A stretch of DNA of 64,000 nt, from the NCBI GenBank assembly GCA_034509755.1, contig CM067542.1, forward strand, positions 22,449,001 to 22,513,000. Direction: 5' to 3'. Origin of the DNA: Anisodus tanguticus. Its lineage: Eukaryota; Streptophyta; Magnoliopsida; Solanales; Solanaceae. The notes beneath the pieces are model-generated. The model saw only the letters and a program-made list of their open reading frames with translations. It was not told the DNA's origin and searched no databases. Shown piece by piece: positions 22,744 through 34,321 of the stretch; positions within the stretch are counted from its first letter, which is position 1, and every line of letters starts with the position of its first letter. The position numbers and the translations under genes were made by a program.

Positions 22744-22744
22744 C

Positions 22745-23812
22745 GCGGCCTCGATATCGGTCTGAGTAGGGTCTGTTGCATGATGGGCTTTCGGAGGTCA
22801 GGGCCCAAGAACTCCTGTCTGTGATGGAGTTGGACCGTAGCTGCTGGGCCACTGGCCAGTGGGCCGCCACCGCCGGGTGTTGGGCTCGAATTGTTGGCGG
22901 CCACCGGCCGCCGGAATTTGCCGCCGAGGAGAAGGGCTGCTGGCCCACGACCCACTGCCCCAGCCCCACTGCCATGGGCCCCACTGCTGGGACCAGGGGG
23001 TGGTGGGCCACTATTCCCTGGATGGGGCCCACCGCTTGCTTAATGACCACCGGAACCGCCGCGTTTGCCCCCGCGGTTTTTGTTATTATTCTTGTGATTA
23101 TTCTTGCCGCCACCATGATTATGGTTTTGGCCCGAATTATTAACAAAACCCGAAGAACTAGGAGAGGACACCACCATGACGACGGGGCTTGCTTCGGTAG
23201 CCGCCTTTTTAGCCAAACCGGCTTCTTCCAAAGTAAGCATGGAGCGGGCTTGATAGAAGTCAGAAGAGGGTTGCTTTGGCGAAGGAGAGTTCCAACACCA
23301 TTATAGGCCTCCGAAAGACCGGCAACCAATTGTAGAACGAGACGATTATTAGTTATCGGTGCACCATCATTACGGAGTTGATCTGCCAACTCCTTAAATT
23401 TCTTGCAATATGCAGAAACGTTTGGAAATTCATCCATTCGAACTAGAGAGAATTCCTACTCGAGTGTGACGACACGTGAATGTTGGTTGTCTTGGAATAT
23501 GTCACGCAATCTATTCCATATAGCCATAGCCGTGGTATCCGGCTCAATAATCGTCTGTAGAAGGTCCACCGAAATAGTGGCGTAGATCCACCGGAGAACG
23601 GTAGCATCAAGAGTAATCCATAACTCAGGATCCTCCGCAGGAAGGGGTCTAGCGGGAGGAATGATGTGATGAAGAACTTGATAAGAGATAGCGTGAATTT
23701 TAAACAACTCCGCCCACGTCGCATAAAGGACGTTTTCCATCTCAAGGACAATAGGGATACAACTCTTGATATTGGAAACTATGAGGGCAGGATGATAATT
23801 GTTCTTAGACAT
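22745..23812 (-). pseudogene. copia gag (element C), inverted
   Basis: The frame starts at ATG 23812 (MSKNNYHPALIVSNIKSC) and runs to 23456 with the gag_3 domain (TWAELFKIHA, WRLDATV-like, IWNRLRDIF). It stops at 23456 and continues from 23437 with the UBN2-like part (FKELADQLRNDGAP, LVLQLVAGLSEAYN). The rest is a Gly/Pro-rich tail encoded by GC-rich sequence at about 22780-23050 with frame changes. The leader sequence upstream (23813-23975) is kept but the primer-binding site is not. Confidence 0.88.
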
Positions 23813-23975
23813 ATTGAAAGAACAAAGAAGGAAGGGAAATTTAAGAGAGGTGTTTTTGAGAGCGGAAGACGAATTTTGGAAGAGAAACCCAAGGGGGGGT
23901 GGGGTGTCTCGGCCGAAATTAAAGAGAGGACAAAGTTGAGAGAAAAACTTTTGTTTAGACCTAGTTTCTTGATTA

Positions 23976-24570
23976 AAGGCAGGTGTGTTTATTCATGCAT
24001 GATCCCAGAGTTGAGCACATGAATGCAATCAAACGCATCATTCGGTATATTCAGGGGACACTGGACTATGGGTTGCACTTGTATCCGTCGTCTACATCCA
24101 CACTTGTCTCTTACACGGATGCTGATTAGGGTGGTTTTCCCGACACCAGACGGTCGACTTCTGGCTACTGTATGTTCCTTGGCAACAACATGGTCTCCTG
24201 GTCGGCAAAGCGTCAGGCAACTCTATCACGCTCAAGTGCAGAGGCAGAATATCGAGGGGTAGCGAATGTGGTCTCTGAATCATGTTGGCTACGTAATTTG
24301 CTTTTGGAGCTTCATTGTCCCATTCAAAAGGCAACCTTGGTATAATGCGATAACATTAGTTCCATCTACCTTTCAGGTAACCCGGTTCAACACCAACGCA
24401 CCAAGCATATCGAAATGGACATTCACTTTGTCCGTGAAAAGGTTGCAAAAGGGTCACGTTCGCATATCCAGGTCCCGTCTCGTTATCAAATTGCAGACAT
24501 CTTTACAAAGGGTCTACCAGCGGTTCTCTTTGAAGATTTTAGGGACAGTCTCAGCGTTTGAAAACCGCCC
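23976..24570 (+). pseudogene. copia RT tail and RNase H (element C)
   Basis: Plus-strand sequence reads MHDPRVEHMNAIKRIIRYIQ (about 23995-24054), then YTDAD followed by a stop where Trp is usual, then CMFLGNNMVSWSAKRQATLS and SSAEAEYRGVAN. The terminal motif KHIEMDIHFVREKV lies near 24400-24440. It stops close to the polypurine tract. Only the last part of pol is present; the catalytic RT domain is missing. Confidence 0.9.
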
Positions 24571-24577
24571 GCTATGA

Positions 24578-25003
24578 CTGCGGGGGTGTGTTAAACAGTG
24601 CAATATACCTGTGACATACATCCAATTCACAGCGAGTGTAAATCACGAGCAAAAGCGTTGGACTGGACAGCAAAGCAAATGGACTAGACCGGCCCAAAGC
24701 GGTGGGCTCTCGGCAGTGGCGTGGACTAGACTGGCCCAGCAGTGGGCTCTCAGCAATGGCCCATAATCGGCCAGATTGAGGACAAGACAATATTGTATAT
24801 ATGGTATATATATTTGTAGTATATTGTAGTGTAAAGGTTACCTTAATTAGTGTTATACACTTACCATAATTGTAAAGTTAGAATTATGGTAGAATAAGGT
24901 TTTAGAAATAGAATAGGAATAGGATTCTCCTATTATGGTAATATGTAACTTGTATATATAGCCTTTCAATTAATGAAAATAATCAAGGAAATTATTTCTT
25001 TCA
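24578..25003 (+). repeat. polypurine tract and 3' LTR of element C
   Basis: CTGCGGGGGTG (24578-24588) directly precedes the LTR TGTTAAACAGTGC (24589) that ends CTTTCA at 25003, 415 bp long. It supplies the reference for the expanded left array. Confidence 0.92.
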
Positions 25004-25047
25004 ATACTAAAATTACATACTGAATTAACAATAATGTTTAAGTGATT

Positions 25048-25217
25048 TGTATTAGCACATGTACATAGGCCGTATTTACCATATTTTGTGTTGTATAATT
25101 ATGATAGAATTGAGATCCTTATTATAGAAGGATTCAACATTGTACACCTATATATATTTTGTATTAATGAGAAAGGGTCCCAAGGGAGATTAATACACTC
25201 TTACATGGTATCAAGAG
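25048..25217 (+). repeat. 5' LTR and primer-binding site of element D
   Basis: The LTR starts TGTATTAGCAC and ends ACTCTTACA at 25205. TGGTATCAAGAG (25206-25217) follows, a primer-binding site matching initiator tRNA-Met. Confidence 0.92.
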
Positions 25218-25266
25218 ACAAAACCTAAAGCCTAAAAAAAAAAAATCCCTACCTACCATCGCCGAA

Positions 25267-25284
25267 CCCCCCCCCCCCCCCCCC
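25267..25284 (+). repeat. poly-C tract in leader
   Basis: Eighteen consecutive C residues lie in the untranslated leader of element D. A G-run in the inverted leader of element C near 23890 is its likely counterpart. Confidence 0.9.
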
Positions 25285-25391
25285 GGCTGAAAAAAAATTT
25301 CTGCCTCCTCGGCCGGAATTTTTTCCCCTTTCCTTTTAATTTCATGGGTTTCTGTGTTTTCGTTGAGCCACCATATCTCATCCCACATCTC

Positions 25392-26200
25392 CTAATGCTT
25401 CTGCATTCTCCACAACCATCGTGGATAACCCCCCTCCCTCATCTACATCCCCTTTCCATCCTGCTTTCACTGTCTCAAATATCAAGAATTTCATCCCGTT
25501 AATTCTTGATCATGAAGATGGTCAATACTCTTCGTGGGTTGAACTCTTCAATATTCACGCTTGTGCGTACAACATACTTGATCATATCGACGACTCCATC
25601 CCTCGCCCCCTAGAAATTGCAGACTCGACATGGCGTAGTCTTGACGTTATTGTCAAACAGTTGATCTATGGCACCATATATAAAGACCTCCTCCACACGA
25701 TCATGAAAACAGGTGCCACAACTCGTGAATTATGGATTCGATTGGAAGAAATTTTTTTAGGACAACAAAAATACTCAAGCAATGTATTTGGAGGAACAAT
25801 TCAATAATACACGTCTCGGAAATTTTTTCAACGTGGGGATGCCCATTTTCGACACTAAGATGTCCCTACAACTTGTTGCGGGTCTACCAAAATGTAAATT
25901 TGATACTCTCGCAACCATGATTCAACAAGCTGACCCACTATCGAGTTTCAACAAGGCACACTCTTAATTACATTTGGAGGAAACCAGACATGCCAAACAG
26001 GACGAACACAACCAAAAGGCGTTAGCAGTTGAAAACACGCCACAACATAACACCACCACCAACTAGCCGCCACCCCAGACAGCCAGCCATAGGATGGCCG
26101 CGGTGGCAAAGGCGGCTGTGGCAGAAATAGTGGAAAAGGGAAGGGGCGTGGCCGTGGTGGAAAGGGCCAGGAGCAGGCCCCTACTTCTAGTTAGTGGGCC
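25392..26200 (+). pseudogene. copia gag (element D), first part
   Basis: The frame through 25421-25807 reads FHPAFTVSNIKNFIPLILD and SSWVELFNIHACAYN, the same gag family as element C. The original start codon is not recognisable. A frameshift near 25790 leads into EEQFNNTRLGNFF and MSLQLVAGLPKCKFDTL, then stops. A Gly/Arg-rich segment at 26090-26190 precedes the hAT insertion; the sequence resumes at 30485. Confidence 0.88.
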
Positions 26201-27057
26201 GCCTAGGGCTGGCAATTTCACCCGAACCCGATGGATATCCGACCCGATTATATGGACGAAAATCCGATAAAACACGAATTTTAATCGGGTGACAGATTGG
26301 GTCGGATTCGGGTGGACATACATCCAACCCACCACCCGACCCATCCATCCACCCGTTTATAAATTAATTATTTTCAAAGTGTTATTACCTTTTAAATATA
26401 AAATTAGCCAAAAGATCACAACCCAATCCACCCATCTCTTAACTTATTGTAAGTCCCAAAAGATCACAACCCAATCCAAACTACTTAAAATCCCAAAATA
26501 ACACAAACACTTCTCAGTTTCTCACTTGGTCAACTTCACGTCTTCACCCAAATCTCCTAAACCCTAGCCGCACAATACTGCTAGTGCTCTGGTTAGAAAT
26601 GGCAAGTCCTCCTGAACATTTAATGCAACAAATCGCCACCACGCAAGGTAAAATCCTCGCTCATCTCTCCTTTTTTGGATGCTTTTTCTGAAGTATTTTT
26701 AATAAGAGAAAGTATTTTTGTGTGTGTATATATACAAGTTAAGTCTTGAGTGAGAAGAACTAAGTCAATAGACTAAAACATGAGAGAATTCTTGTGGTGT
26801 TGATTTTGTACTTAGCAAGTAATTGGTGTTACTCTTCTGATTTTATACTTAGCAAGCTAATGAAAACTCAAATTGTTGTCAATGAGAAGGAATTGTTTGC
26901 AATAACAGTAGGCTTTCTTATTGTTGTCACTGAGCGAAACCTCTTACTTCTAATTGTTGCAACTCAAATTGTTGTCACTGAGCGAAACCTCTTACTTCTC
27001 CGGCCCCAACAATAAATTCCAAGAGGATTTCTAATTGTTTTTTTTTAATATTAATAT

Positions 27058-29195
27058 ATGACAGTGATGGACACGGGAGATAGTAGTGCTAGCTCCAAGT
27101 CTGTCTCATTCTTCCCTTCTCCGTTGTCTCCTGAAATCTCAGTCCTAATGCCTTCTCGTCTAACTACTCAACCTCAACAACGAGAGGGAGAAGAAGAAAT
27201 GGGACCGCCACCTCCACGTCAGCCTAGAAGACTTAAATCAGAAGTGTGGAATCACTTCGAGAAGACAGTAATCAATGGTGAACAAAAGGCTAGATGTTTG
27301 CACTGTAAGTTTTTATTTTCGGGCAATAGTAGGAATGAGACTTCTCATTTGAAAGACCATCTTGATCTTAGATGCACTAAAAAACACATGAAGGTTGATA
27401 TACGTCAAAAAATATTTTCGGTTAATCGTAGACAAGTTCAAGTTTAAGGCTAGAAAACTATGTCTTTAGTCAAGAAAAATCAAGAGTTGGCTCACATGGT
27501 TGTTCTCCATGAATACCCATTGTCAATTGTAGAGCATATTGAGTTTAGGAGATTTGTTAATTGCTTGAATCCAAATTTCAAGATAATAAGTCGCAACACT
27601 TTAAAAAGTGATATTATGAAGATGTTTGTGAGTGAGAAAGCAAATCTCAAGAAGTTGTTTGATGGTCATGTGGGAAGAGTAGCTATTACAACCGATATGT
27701 AGACTGATTTACACCAAAAGAAAGGTTATATGGCCGTCACATCACATTTCATTGATGATCAATGGGTTTTGCGGAACAAAACTTTGAAGCTTCTGGTTAT
27801 TTAGTATTTACTTGATTAGTGGTTGTATATATGCTTGTTTAATTTTATGCATATTATTTTCCACCAAATTGATATATTTTTTTTAAAATAGGTTTGTTTA
27901 CATTCCTTATCCACACACTGCCAATATGCTTGCTCAAGTTCTGGTGGATACGTTGAATGTATACAATATAGCTGAGAAAATATCTTATGTGGTTCTTGAT
28001 AACTGTACCACAAATGATGCCATGGTTGATCTTTTACAAGAAAATTTGGATTCAGATAGTCTTTGTGTTCTAGTCAATTTTTGCATGTCCGTTGTAGTGC
28101 ACATATATTAAATTTGATTGTCCAGGATGGTTTGGAGGTGATTGGTTCTGGAATAGAAAGGATACGTAATTGTGTTGTTTTTTAGGGTTCAACACAAAAA
28201 AGACTTCAAAAGTTTGAGGATAAGGTGAGAGGTTCGAAAGTTGATTGTTCTAGAAAGTTGTCTCTTGATTGTAAAACAAGGTGGAACTCGACTTTTTTAA
28301 TGCTTGAAAGTGCTCTACCATATAAGAATGTTTTTGCTAACTTGAAAACTCAAAATCCGAAGTTTAAATTTGTGGTTCCTACTCAACGTGATTGGGAGTT
28401 GGCTGAAATTATATGTGATAAATTGAAAAGATTTCACATAGTGACTGAGTTGTTCTCTGGCAGAAAATATCCCACTGCCAACTTGTTCTTTCTTCAAGTA
28501 TGTGAGATTAAACTAGCTTTGCGCTTGTAGAGAAATAATAATGAGCATGTTTTTAAGGATTTGACTAAAAAAATGGTTGAAAAATTTGACAAGTATTGGT
28601 CTAATATCAATGGAATATTGTCGGTTGCTGCAATTTTAGACCCTAGAAATAAGTTGGAATGTGTGGAGTTTTATTTTAATGAAATATTTGGTGATGAAGC
28701 TAATGTTGAGGTAGCTAGGATAAAGAGTTTGTTGTATGATTTGTTGCATGAGTACAATGATAAATCCGAAAGAGAGGATGTTGTGTCTCCTACTTGTAGT
28801 CATACTGTACTTCTTGGGAAGTGACCTAGTGATTGCAATGCTTCTGATAATGGTGGTATTTATGATAAATGGACTTTGATGAAAAAGACTAAGAAAAGAA
28901 AAGGCAATGTGCGGTGTGAGTTAGACCACTATCTTGAAGAGGATGCATTACCAAAGAGTAGTGAGTTTGATGTCCTTAATTTTTGTAGACTGACTTGAAG
29001 CATCCAACTTTGAGAAGAATTGCTAAAGATACATTAGCAATACCTGCATCAACATTAACTTCTGATAGTGCTTTTAGTATGGGCGGTAGGGTGGTTAGTC
29101 CCCATCTTTTTAGCCTTCATGACGATACAGTGGAAGTACTTATGTGCATGCAAAATTGGATCCTTGGAGAGTATTCAGGTAATATATATTTTTGA
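27058..29195 (+). pseudogene. hAT transposase (BED finger type), broken
   Basis: The frame opens at ATG 27058. A BED zinc finger is clear at about 27240-27390 (SEVWNHFEK, ARCLHCKF, SHLKDHLDLRC). The catalytic core begins VAITTDM, followed by a stop in place of the conserved Trp (27700-27702). The second Asp is in ISYVVLDNCTTNDAM (about 27980). CKTRWNSTFLML lies near 28275. The C-terminal dimerisation region shows KHPTLRRIAKDTLAIPAS and SDSAFSMGGRVV (about 29000-29095). Breaks occur at 27448, 27700, near 27800, near 28080, at 28185, 28530, 28822 and near 28990. The insertion between 27795 and 27890 looks like a retained intron. It is the same broad group as the hAT at 7996 but not the same family. 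Confidence 0.92.
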
Positions 29196-29519
29196 TTTAC
29201 AGTCACTTGAACCATTTTTTTAAAATTGATATGATGATAATTTATGAGTTCTGGTGGATTGTTTTAGAATATTCTTTTGATAATGCACACACATATGCAG
29301 CTATTTTGGATGATGCCGATGTGGGAGGTGATAGAAGCTCTACAAGTGAAGCCATTGATGTTAACTCGATAAACTAATCACATTTATTTCCTACGATAAT
29401 GTTTGCTTTAATAATGTTTTATTTTTCATATGCTTTTATTTCATTAATGGCAGGATGGAGAGGACATGAATATGTGATTTAGAAAATGAATGAATCTTCG
29501 AGGATGTGATATGAAGACG

Positions 29520-30261
29520 GTTTCATCCTCTTCAGCAGAACTATCCTCAGTGCCGTCGTGTTCACTTCGTTCATTTCTATTCGAAGCTATGTAGTTTATG
29601 TTGCAGATAACAACTTTTCTTGATGAACTTTTCCCATGCTGCATTTTCTTATCATCCTCATAGTCATCAGAATCACTGTTAGATCTTGAATTGTTGCTAT
29701 CATCTATCTCCTTTTGAATATAGTCATCAGAATCGTTGTTAGAGCTTGAATTGTTGCTATCATGTCTATCTCCATTTGAATATTTCTTCTTGTTCTTGGA
29801 AGGTGGGTTGTTCTTCCAATTATAATCTGATTCAGAACCGGGAACTTGACTAGAATCTTCCGAATTTGAAGGCCATGTAATTCCAGGATAGTAAGTAGGA
29901 TTAGCCTGCATGTCTAAAAACATGTACCCTGGATATGGTGGAATTTGTTGAAATGCAGGATTTTGATAGTTTTGCATGTAAGGTGGTACATTGTTTGGCC
30001 ATATCAGTTGTGATTTCCCATCTGTAGAGTGGATTTTGGTGGGTGGTGGTAAGCCATTTTCTGCATATTCCACATACAAAAAGCAAGTTTAGCCATCATA
30101 CAAAATGAACATAAACAATGTGAAAGACTCATTTGTTCAAAATGAGAGTAGGCTTGAAGGGCTGCCACTTCATCCATCCAGATTCCCTCATCTCTCTTTT
30201 TGTTGCACAACTCCATAAATTTAATGCATGCTTCTTTGTATAGAGGCAAAGTATATTTCAA
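29520..30261 (-). pseudogene. fragment resembling a plant COP1-interacting protein gene, captured in a hAT
   Basis: The minus-strand frame 30261 onward reads YKEACIKFMELCNKK and DEGIWMDEVAALQAYS. After a 56-nt interval with GT and AG borders (30116-30061) it goes on as ENGLPPPTK, a Pro/Tyr/Met-rich stretch (QIPPYPGYMFLDMQ, YYPGITWPSN), a Ser/Asn/Asp-rich repeat, and SSSRKVVICNINYIAS near 29600. This order matches my memory of plant COP1-interacting protein 7-related proteins, whose conserved C-terminal part has an SSRxVVIRNINYI-like motif. It stops matching near 29520. The remaining tail to 29444 is element sequence. It has no start of its own and is most likely non-functional. The name rests on recall and needs a database search. 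Confidence 0.6.
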
Positions 30262-30484
30262 TACTTTTTTTTTCGTTTTACCAAGAATTTTAGATGATTG
30301 ATTTGTTGTGCTATAATTTTCATCTGCGAAGCACCAGATCCACCCGATTCACCCATGGATGATGGGTGGATCGGATGTGGATTAAGAAAAAATAGGGTGA
30401 TGGATGGGTCGGGTGGTGGATGGATGGTTGGCGGGTGGAGGCGGATTGAGCTCCACCCGATCCATTGCCAGCCCTAGGGCCGCC

Positions 30485-31735
30485 ACAGGCCAATGGCCCA
30501 TCAACCCGAACTGGGCTGCGTTCCAACTACCAGCTTCACTGGTCCAATAGACTTACCCTTCTCTATGGGTCTGTTGGGCCTCGGACTAGGCCCAAGGCAG
30601 AGGCCCTTTTCCGCACCTGAACCATGCCATCAATAGGCCCACTTCACGTCGCAGCAGCAGGTTCCAGTGGGCCTAGCCCCCACTGATTTGGGCCAGGCCT
30701 TCAGCTCCCTAAATATGCAGCAACCCGATGAAAATTGGTACATGGATACGGGGGCCACATCTCACCTCACCAGGTCTGCAGGTAATCTTCTAGAACTATT
30801 TCATTTAAATTATCCTTAATATATCATTGTTGGTAATGGACACTGCATTCCAATTCAGGGTTATGGTACCACATACACCCAACCACCTCACCCATCCTTC
30901 TCCCTATATAACGTTATGTATGCTCCTAACATCATTAGAAACTTAATATCTGTCCAAAAATTTACTCGTAATATTTTCGTCTCTGTTGACTTTAACCCTT
31001 TTGGTTTTACTGTGAAGGATCTTCGTACAGAGAGACCTCTTACGAGATGCAATAGCACGAGGGATCTCTATCTTTTCCCATCCACCTCCGCTGCCAGTTC
31101 CCGCTCACACACCTCCCTCACGGCCATCTCTCCGTTAACTTGGCATAATAAGCTTGGACACCCAGGAGCCCCTGTTTTTAATTTTCTTAGAAGCAATAAT
31201 TTTATTTGTTGTAATAATGGGAAACTTGCCCAAAATTGTGTTTCTTGCCAATTATGCAATTTTGATATTGTTCATGCTGATTTGTGGACGTCTCCTATTA
31301 CTAGCTCTCTGGGTCATAAATATTATCTAGTCCTATTAGATGATTACTCTCACTTTATTTGGATCTACCCACTAAAGTTCAAGTCGGAAGTTTTTGCCAA
31401 TTTTTTGGAATTTTGTACTTTTATCAAAACGCAATTTGAAAAATCCATTAAATCTTTTCAATGTGATAATGGTCGTGAGTTTAATAATTCCACGTTTCAA
31501 AAATTCTATTAAAATAATGGCATGATTTTTCAATTTTCGTGTCCCCACACCTCCCCTCAGAATAGAAAAGCAGAACAAATCATTCACACCATAAATAACA
31601 TGGTTCGTACTTTCCTGTTTCATGCCTCTCTCCCTTCCTCATTTTGGGTTTATGCAGTCAAAATGGTAAAATACGTCCTTAATATTTTACCTACTAGTAC
31701 TCTTTATAACATGATCCCAACCAAAATTTTATAAA
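30485..31735 (+). pseudogene. copia gag tail, protease and integrase (element D)
   Basis: After the hAT TSD the Pro/Gly-rich gag tail resumes. The protease site is intact in sequence, WYMDTGATSHLTR at about 30738-30776. An in-frame stop follows near 30818. A 198-codon frame (30916-31512) holds the pre-integrase segment (WHNKLGHPG) and the integrase core with VHADLWTSP, LLDDYSHFIW and FQCDNGREFNN. After a stop at 31510 the frame goes on with SPQNRKAEQ (catalytic Glu region) and SSFWVYAVKMV to 31735. Confidence 0.9.
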
Positions 31736-32544
31736 TCCGTTAGATTCCCTCCTATGATCACCTTCGGATTTTCGGTTGCTTGTGTTACCCAAACCTTACG
31801 TACACCGCCCCTCATAAATTAGCACCCCGAACCACTCCATGTGTCTTTGTAGGTTTCCCGTCTAATCATAGGGGCTATTTGTGCTATGACCTGTCCACTA
31901 AATAAATTCACATCTCTCGTCACGTTACGCTTGACGAGATGATCTTTCCTTTTGCAGATATTCAAAATTTCCAAAATACGGACTATAGGTTTCTAGACGA
32001 GTCCGACACATTCCGCGCCATACTTTATGAACTGTGTTAGTCCGCCACTACCACCCCCACTGTCCAGTCACCATCTTCTACCACCAGAATCTGATCGGCC
32101 TACCATCCAGTCTCGCCGACTACTGGAACAGCTAACAGGCATCCCCCTATCACCATCTCTCCCCCGAGCTGACATAATCCACCACCACTCACTGTGTCAC
32201 CGACCACCGCTCCTCCAGTTATCTAGAACGACCCCGTCGCCATAACACCTATCACCGGAACCCAGGACAAACCCACCCCGGTACCCAGACCGTCATACTC
32301 ACACCACCAAACCAAACTCCTAGCCCCACCCCACCACCGACGTCGTACCCCACCATCTACAACCCAAATGGTGTCGGCCTACCCCGATCGCCACCACCAC
32401 CACACCCGATGTCACACCCAGAATCCCCATTACCGACATCCCACCCCATCGAACCCAGTTACCCAACAAATCTAGTCCCGTCGAACAGTAACTAGAACCA
32501 ACGCCACACCCAAATACCAACAGTACCTCTACCCCACTCATCGC
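31736..32544 (+). other. decayed integrase tail and Pro/Thr-rich linker of element D
   Basis: Traces of the integrase C-terminal motif (LRIFGCLCY near 31764; FVGFPSNHRGY near 31848) are followed by a C-rich region coding Pro/Thr-rich linker sequence in the family. There is no continuous frame. Confidence 0.7.
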
Positions 32545-34140
32545 ATGGAAACCCGTGGCCAACACGAGATTTTCAAACCTAAAGTTCAGTTTAACCTGTC
32601 CACCCAAACCATTTCACCAATTCCCAAAAACCCAAAATTAGCCAAACTAGACCCTAATTGGAATGCAGTCATGTGTGAGGAATTTAATGCTTTAACGAAA
32701 CATCACACTTGGAATTTGGTTCCTAAACTGGAGGGGGTGAATGTGATCCGATGCACGTGGCTTTTTCATCACAAATACAGACACAATGGTGAGCTCGAGA
32801 CGTATAAGGTGAGACTTGTGGCTAATGGCACTAATCAGCAGGAGGACATTGATTGTGGTGAGACATTCAGTCCGGTTGTCAAACCGACTACTATTCACAC
32901 AGTTCTGAGCATTGCTATGGGTAAGAATTGGCCGATTCATTAGCTTGATGTGAAAATGCTTTTCTACACGGGCATTTGAAAGAAATTTTTTATATGCACC
33001 AGCCGCTTGGCTTTGTCCATCATGCAACCCCTCAGTATGTATGTCATCTCCGTAAGTCACTTTATGGTTTGAAACAGGCCCCTCGAGCGTGGCATGGTCA
33101 CTTTGCAAATTATTTTTGCAGATTGGGTTTGTCTATAGCAAGTGTGATAATGCGCTATTTATTTTTCATAGAGGTAGTAGCATTGTATATTTGTTATTGT
33201 ATGTGAATAATATTGTGCTCACTGCCTCATCTGAGTTGTTGAAAAATGAGATCATTGCACTGCACAAAACATAACTTGATGTGAATGACTTGGGAAAGTT
33301 GAGCTACTTTTTGGGGATTTCAGTGACTAGATCCACAGACACTATGTTTCTTTGTCAACGTAAGTATGCAGATAAGATTGTGTACAGGGCTAAAATGGCA
33401 AACTGTAAGATCATGTCTACTCCAGTTGACTCTAAATCAAAGCTCAGTGCTTTGGATGGTGATCCAGTGTCAGATACCACTCTCTACCGGAGTCTTACAG
33501 GTTCCCTACAGTACCTTACTTTCACCAGACCTGCTATTGCTTATGTTGTTCAGCAGGTATTCTTATTCATGCATGCCCCAGGGAGCCTCATTTTACTGCC
33601 CTTAAACATATCATTCGATACGTTAAGGGCACACTTGATTATGGATTACATCTCTACCCCTCAGCACCGACCAGATTGTTGTCATATACAGATAATGATT
33701 GGGCAGGCTGTCCAGACACGCAACGATCCACCTCAAGCTATTGTGTGTTCTTGGGGGATAATCTCATTTCTTGGTCTGCCAAGAGACAAGCCATATTATC
33801 CCATTAGAGTGTAGAAGCAGAGTACAAATGTGTTGCTAATGTTGTTGCTGAGATTTGTTGGCCCCGAAACCTTCTTTTGGAGATTCAGTGTCCGTTGCAT
33901 AAGGCGTATTTGATTTATTGTGATAACATATCCGCCATTTGTTTATCTCATAATCCGGTTCAGCATCAGTGAACCAAGCGTATTGAGATGGACATACACT
34001 TTGTTCGTGAGAAGGTTGCTCTCGGTCATATCAAAGTATTACATGTGCCTTCCTCTTATCAGTATGCGGATATATTTACAAAAGCCTCCCTAGACAGCTC
34101 TTCCTTGACTTCAGATCCAGTCTTAGCGTCCGACCTCCTC
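32545..34140 (+). pseudogene. copia reverse transcriptase and RNase H (element D)
   Basis: RT starts with DPNWNAVMCEEFNAL and NVIRCTWLFHHKYRHNGE (32650-32795). A stop at 32941 is followed by LRKSLYGLKQAPRAWH. The active site YVDD is changed to YVNN near 33203-33214. VNDLGKLSYFLGISVTRS runs from 33281. RNase H remnants extend to about 34090 (MDIHFVREKVA near 33988; YADIFTKAS near 34063). At least five stops or shifts are present. Confidence 0.9.
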
Positions 34141-34150
34141 CCGCTCAGAC

Positions 34151-34316
34151 TGAGGGGGTGTATTAGCACGTGTACATAGGCGATATTTACCATATTTTGT
34201 GTTGTATAATTATGGTAGAATTGAGATCCTTATTATAGAAGGATTCAACATTGTACACCTATATATATTTTGTATTAATGAGAAAGGGTCCCAAGGGAGA
34301 TTACTACCCTCTTATA
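34151..34316 (+). repeat. polypurine tract and 3' LTR of element D
   Basis: TGAGGGGG precedes TGTATTAGCACG at 34159. The LTR is 158 bp, like the 5' copy, and ends CTTATA, so the terminal CA has mutated. Confidence 0.9.
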
Positions 34317-34321
34317 ATTTT

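Larger units (their letters stand above)
20149..25003 (+). mobile_element. Ty1/copia element C with inverted gag-protease-integrase segment
   Basis: Outer limits are set by TGTTAAACAG at 20149, TTTCTTTCA ending at 25003, and a 5-bp TSD, ATACT, at 20144-20148 and 25004-25008. Both terminal repeats and the RNase H remnant (23976-24570) read on the plus strand. Gag, protease and integrase (23812 to about 21390) read on the minus strand. Reverse transcriptase and the primer-binding site are missing. The junctions are near 21386 and 23975. The element therefore contains an internal inversion plus deletion. Confidence 0.9.
26204..30476 (+). mobile_element. hAT-superfamily transposon carrying a host-gene fragment
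   Basis: Terminal inverted repeats are TAGGGCTGGCAAT at 26204 and ATTGCCAGCCCTA ending at 30476. A perfect 8-bp TSD, GGGCCGCC, flanks them (26196-26203 and 30477-30484). Subterminal sequence repeats CACCCGATCC-like phrases. A broken plus-strand transposase lies at 27058-29195, and a minus-strand fragment resembling a COP1-interacting protein gene at 30261-29520, before the right end. Confidence 0.95.
25048..34316 (+). mobile_element. Ty1/copia element D with nested hAT
   Basis: Short 158-bp LTRs (25048-25205 and 34159-34316) bound gag, protease, integrase, RT and RNase H on the plus strand. The family is related to element C: gag and integrase are alignable by eye. A 4.3-kb hAT (26204-30476) splits gag. 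Many stops are present. The TSD is unclear (TGATT on the left, ATTTT on the right). Confidence 0.93.

Noticed and set aside
22725..23306. Frames up to 176 codons, plus and minus
   Set aside because: They are shadows of the Gly/Pro-rich gag tail of element C.
32320..32607. A 95-codon Gly/Val-rich minus-strand frame
   Set aside because: It is the complement of the Pro/Thr-rich linker of copia element D.
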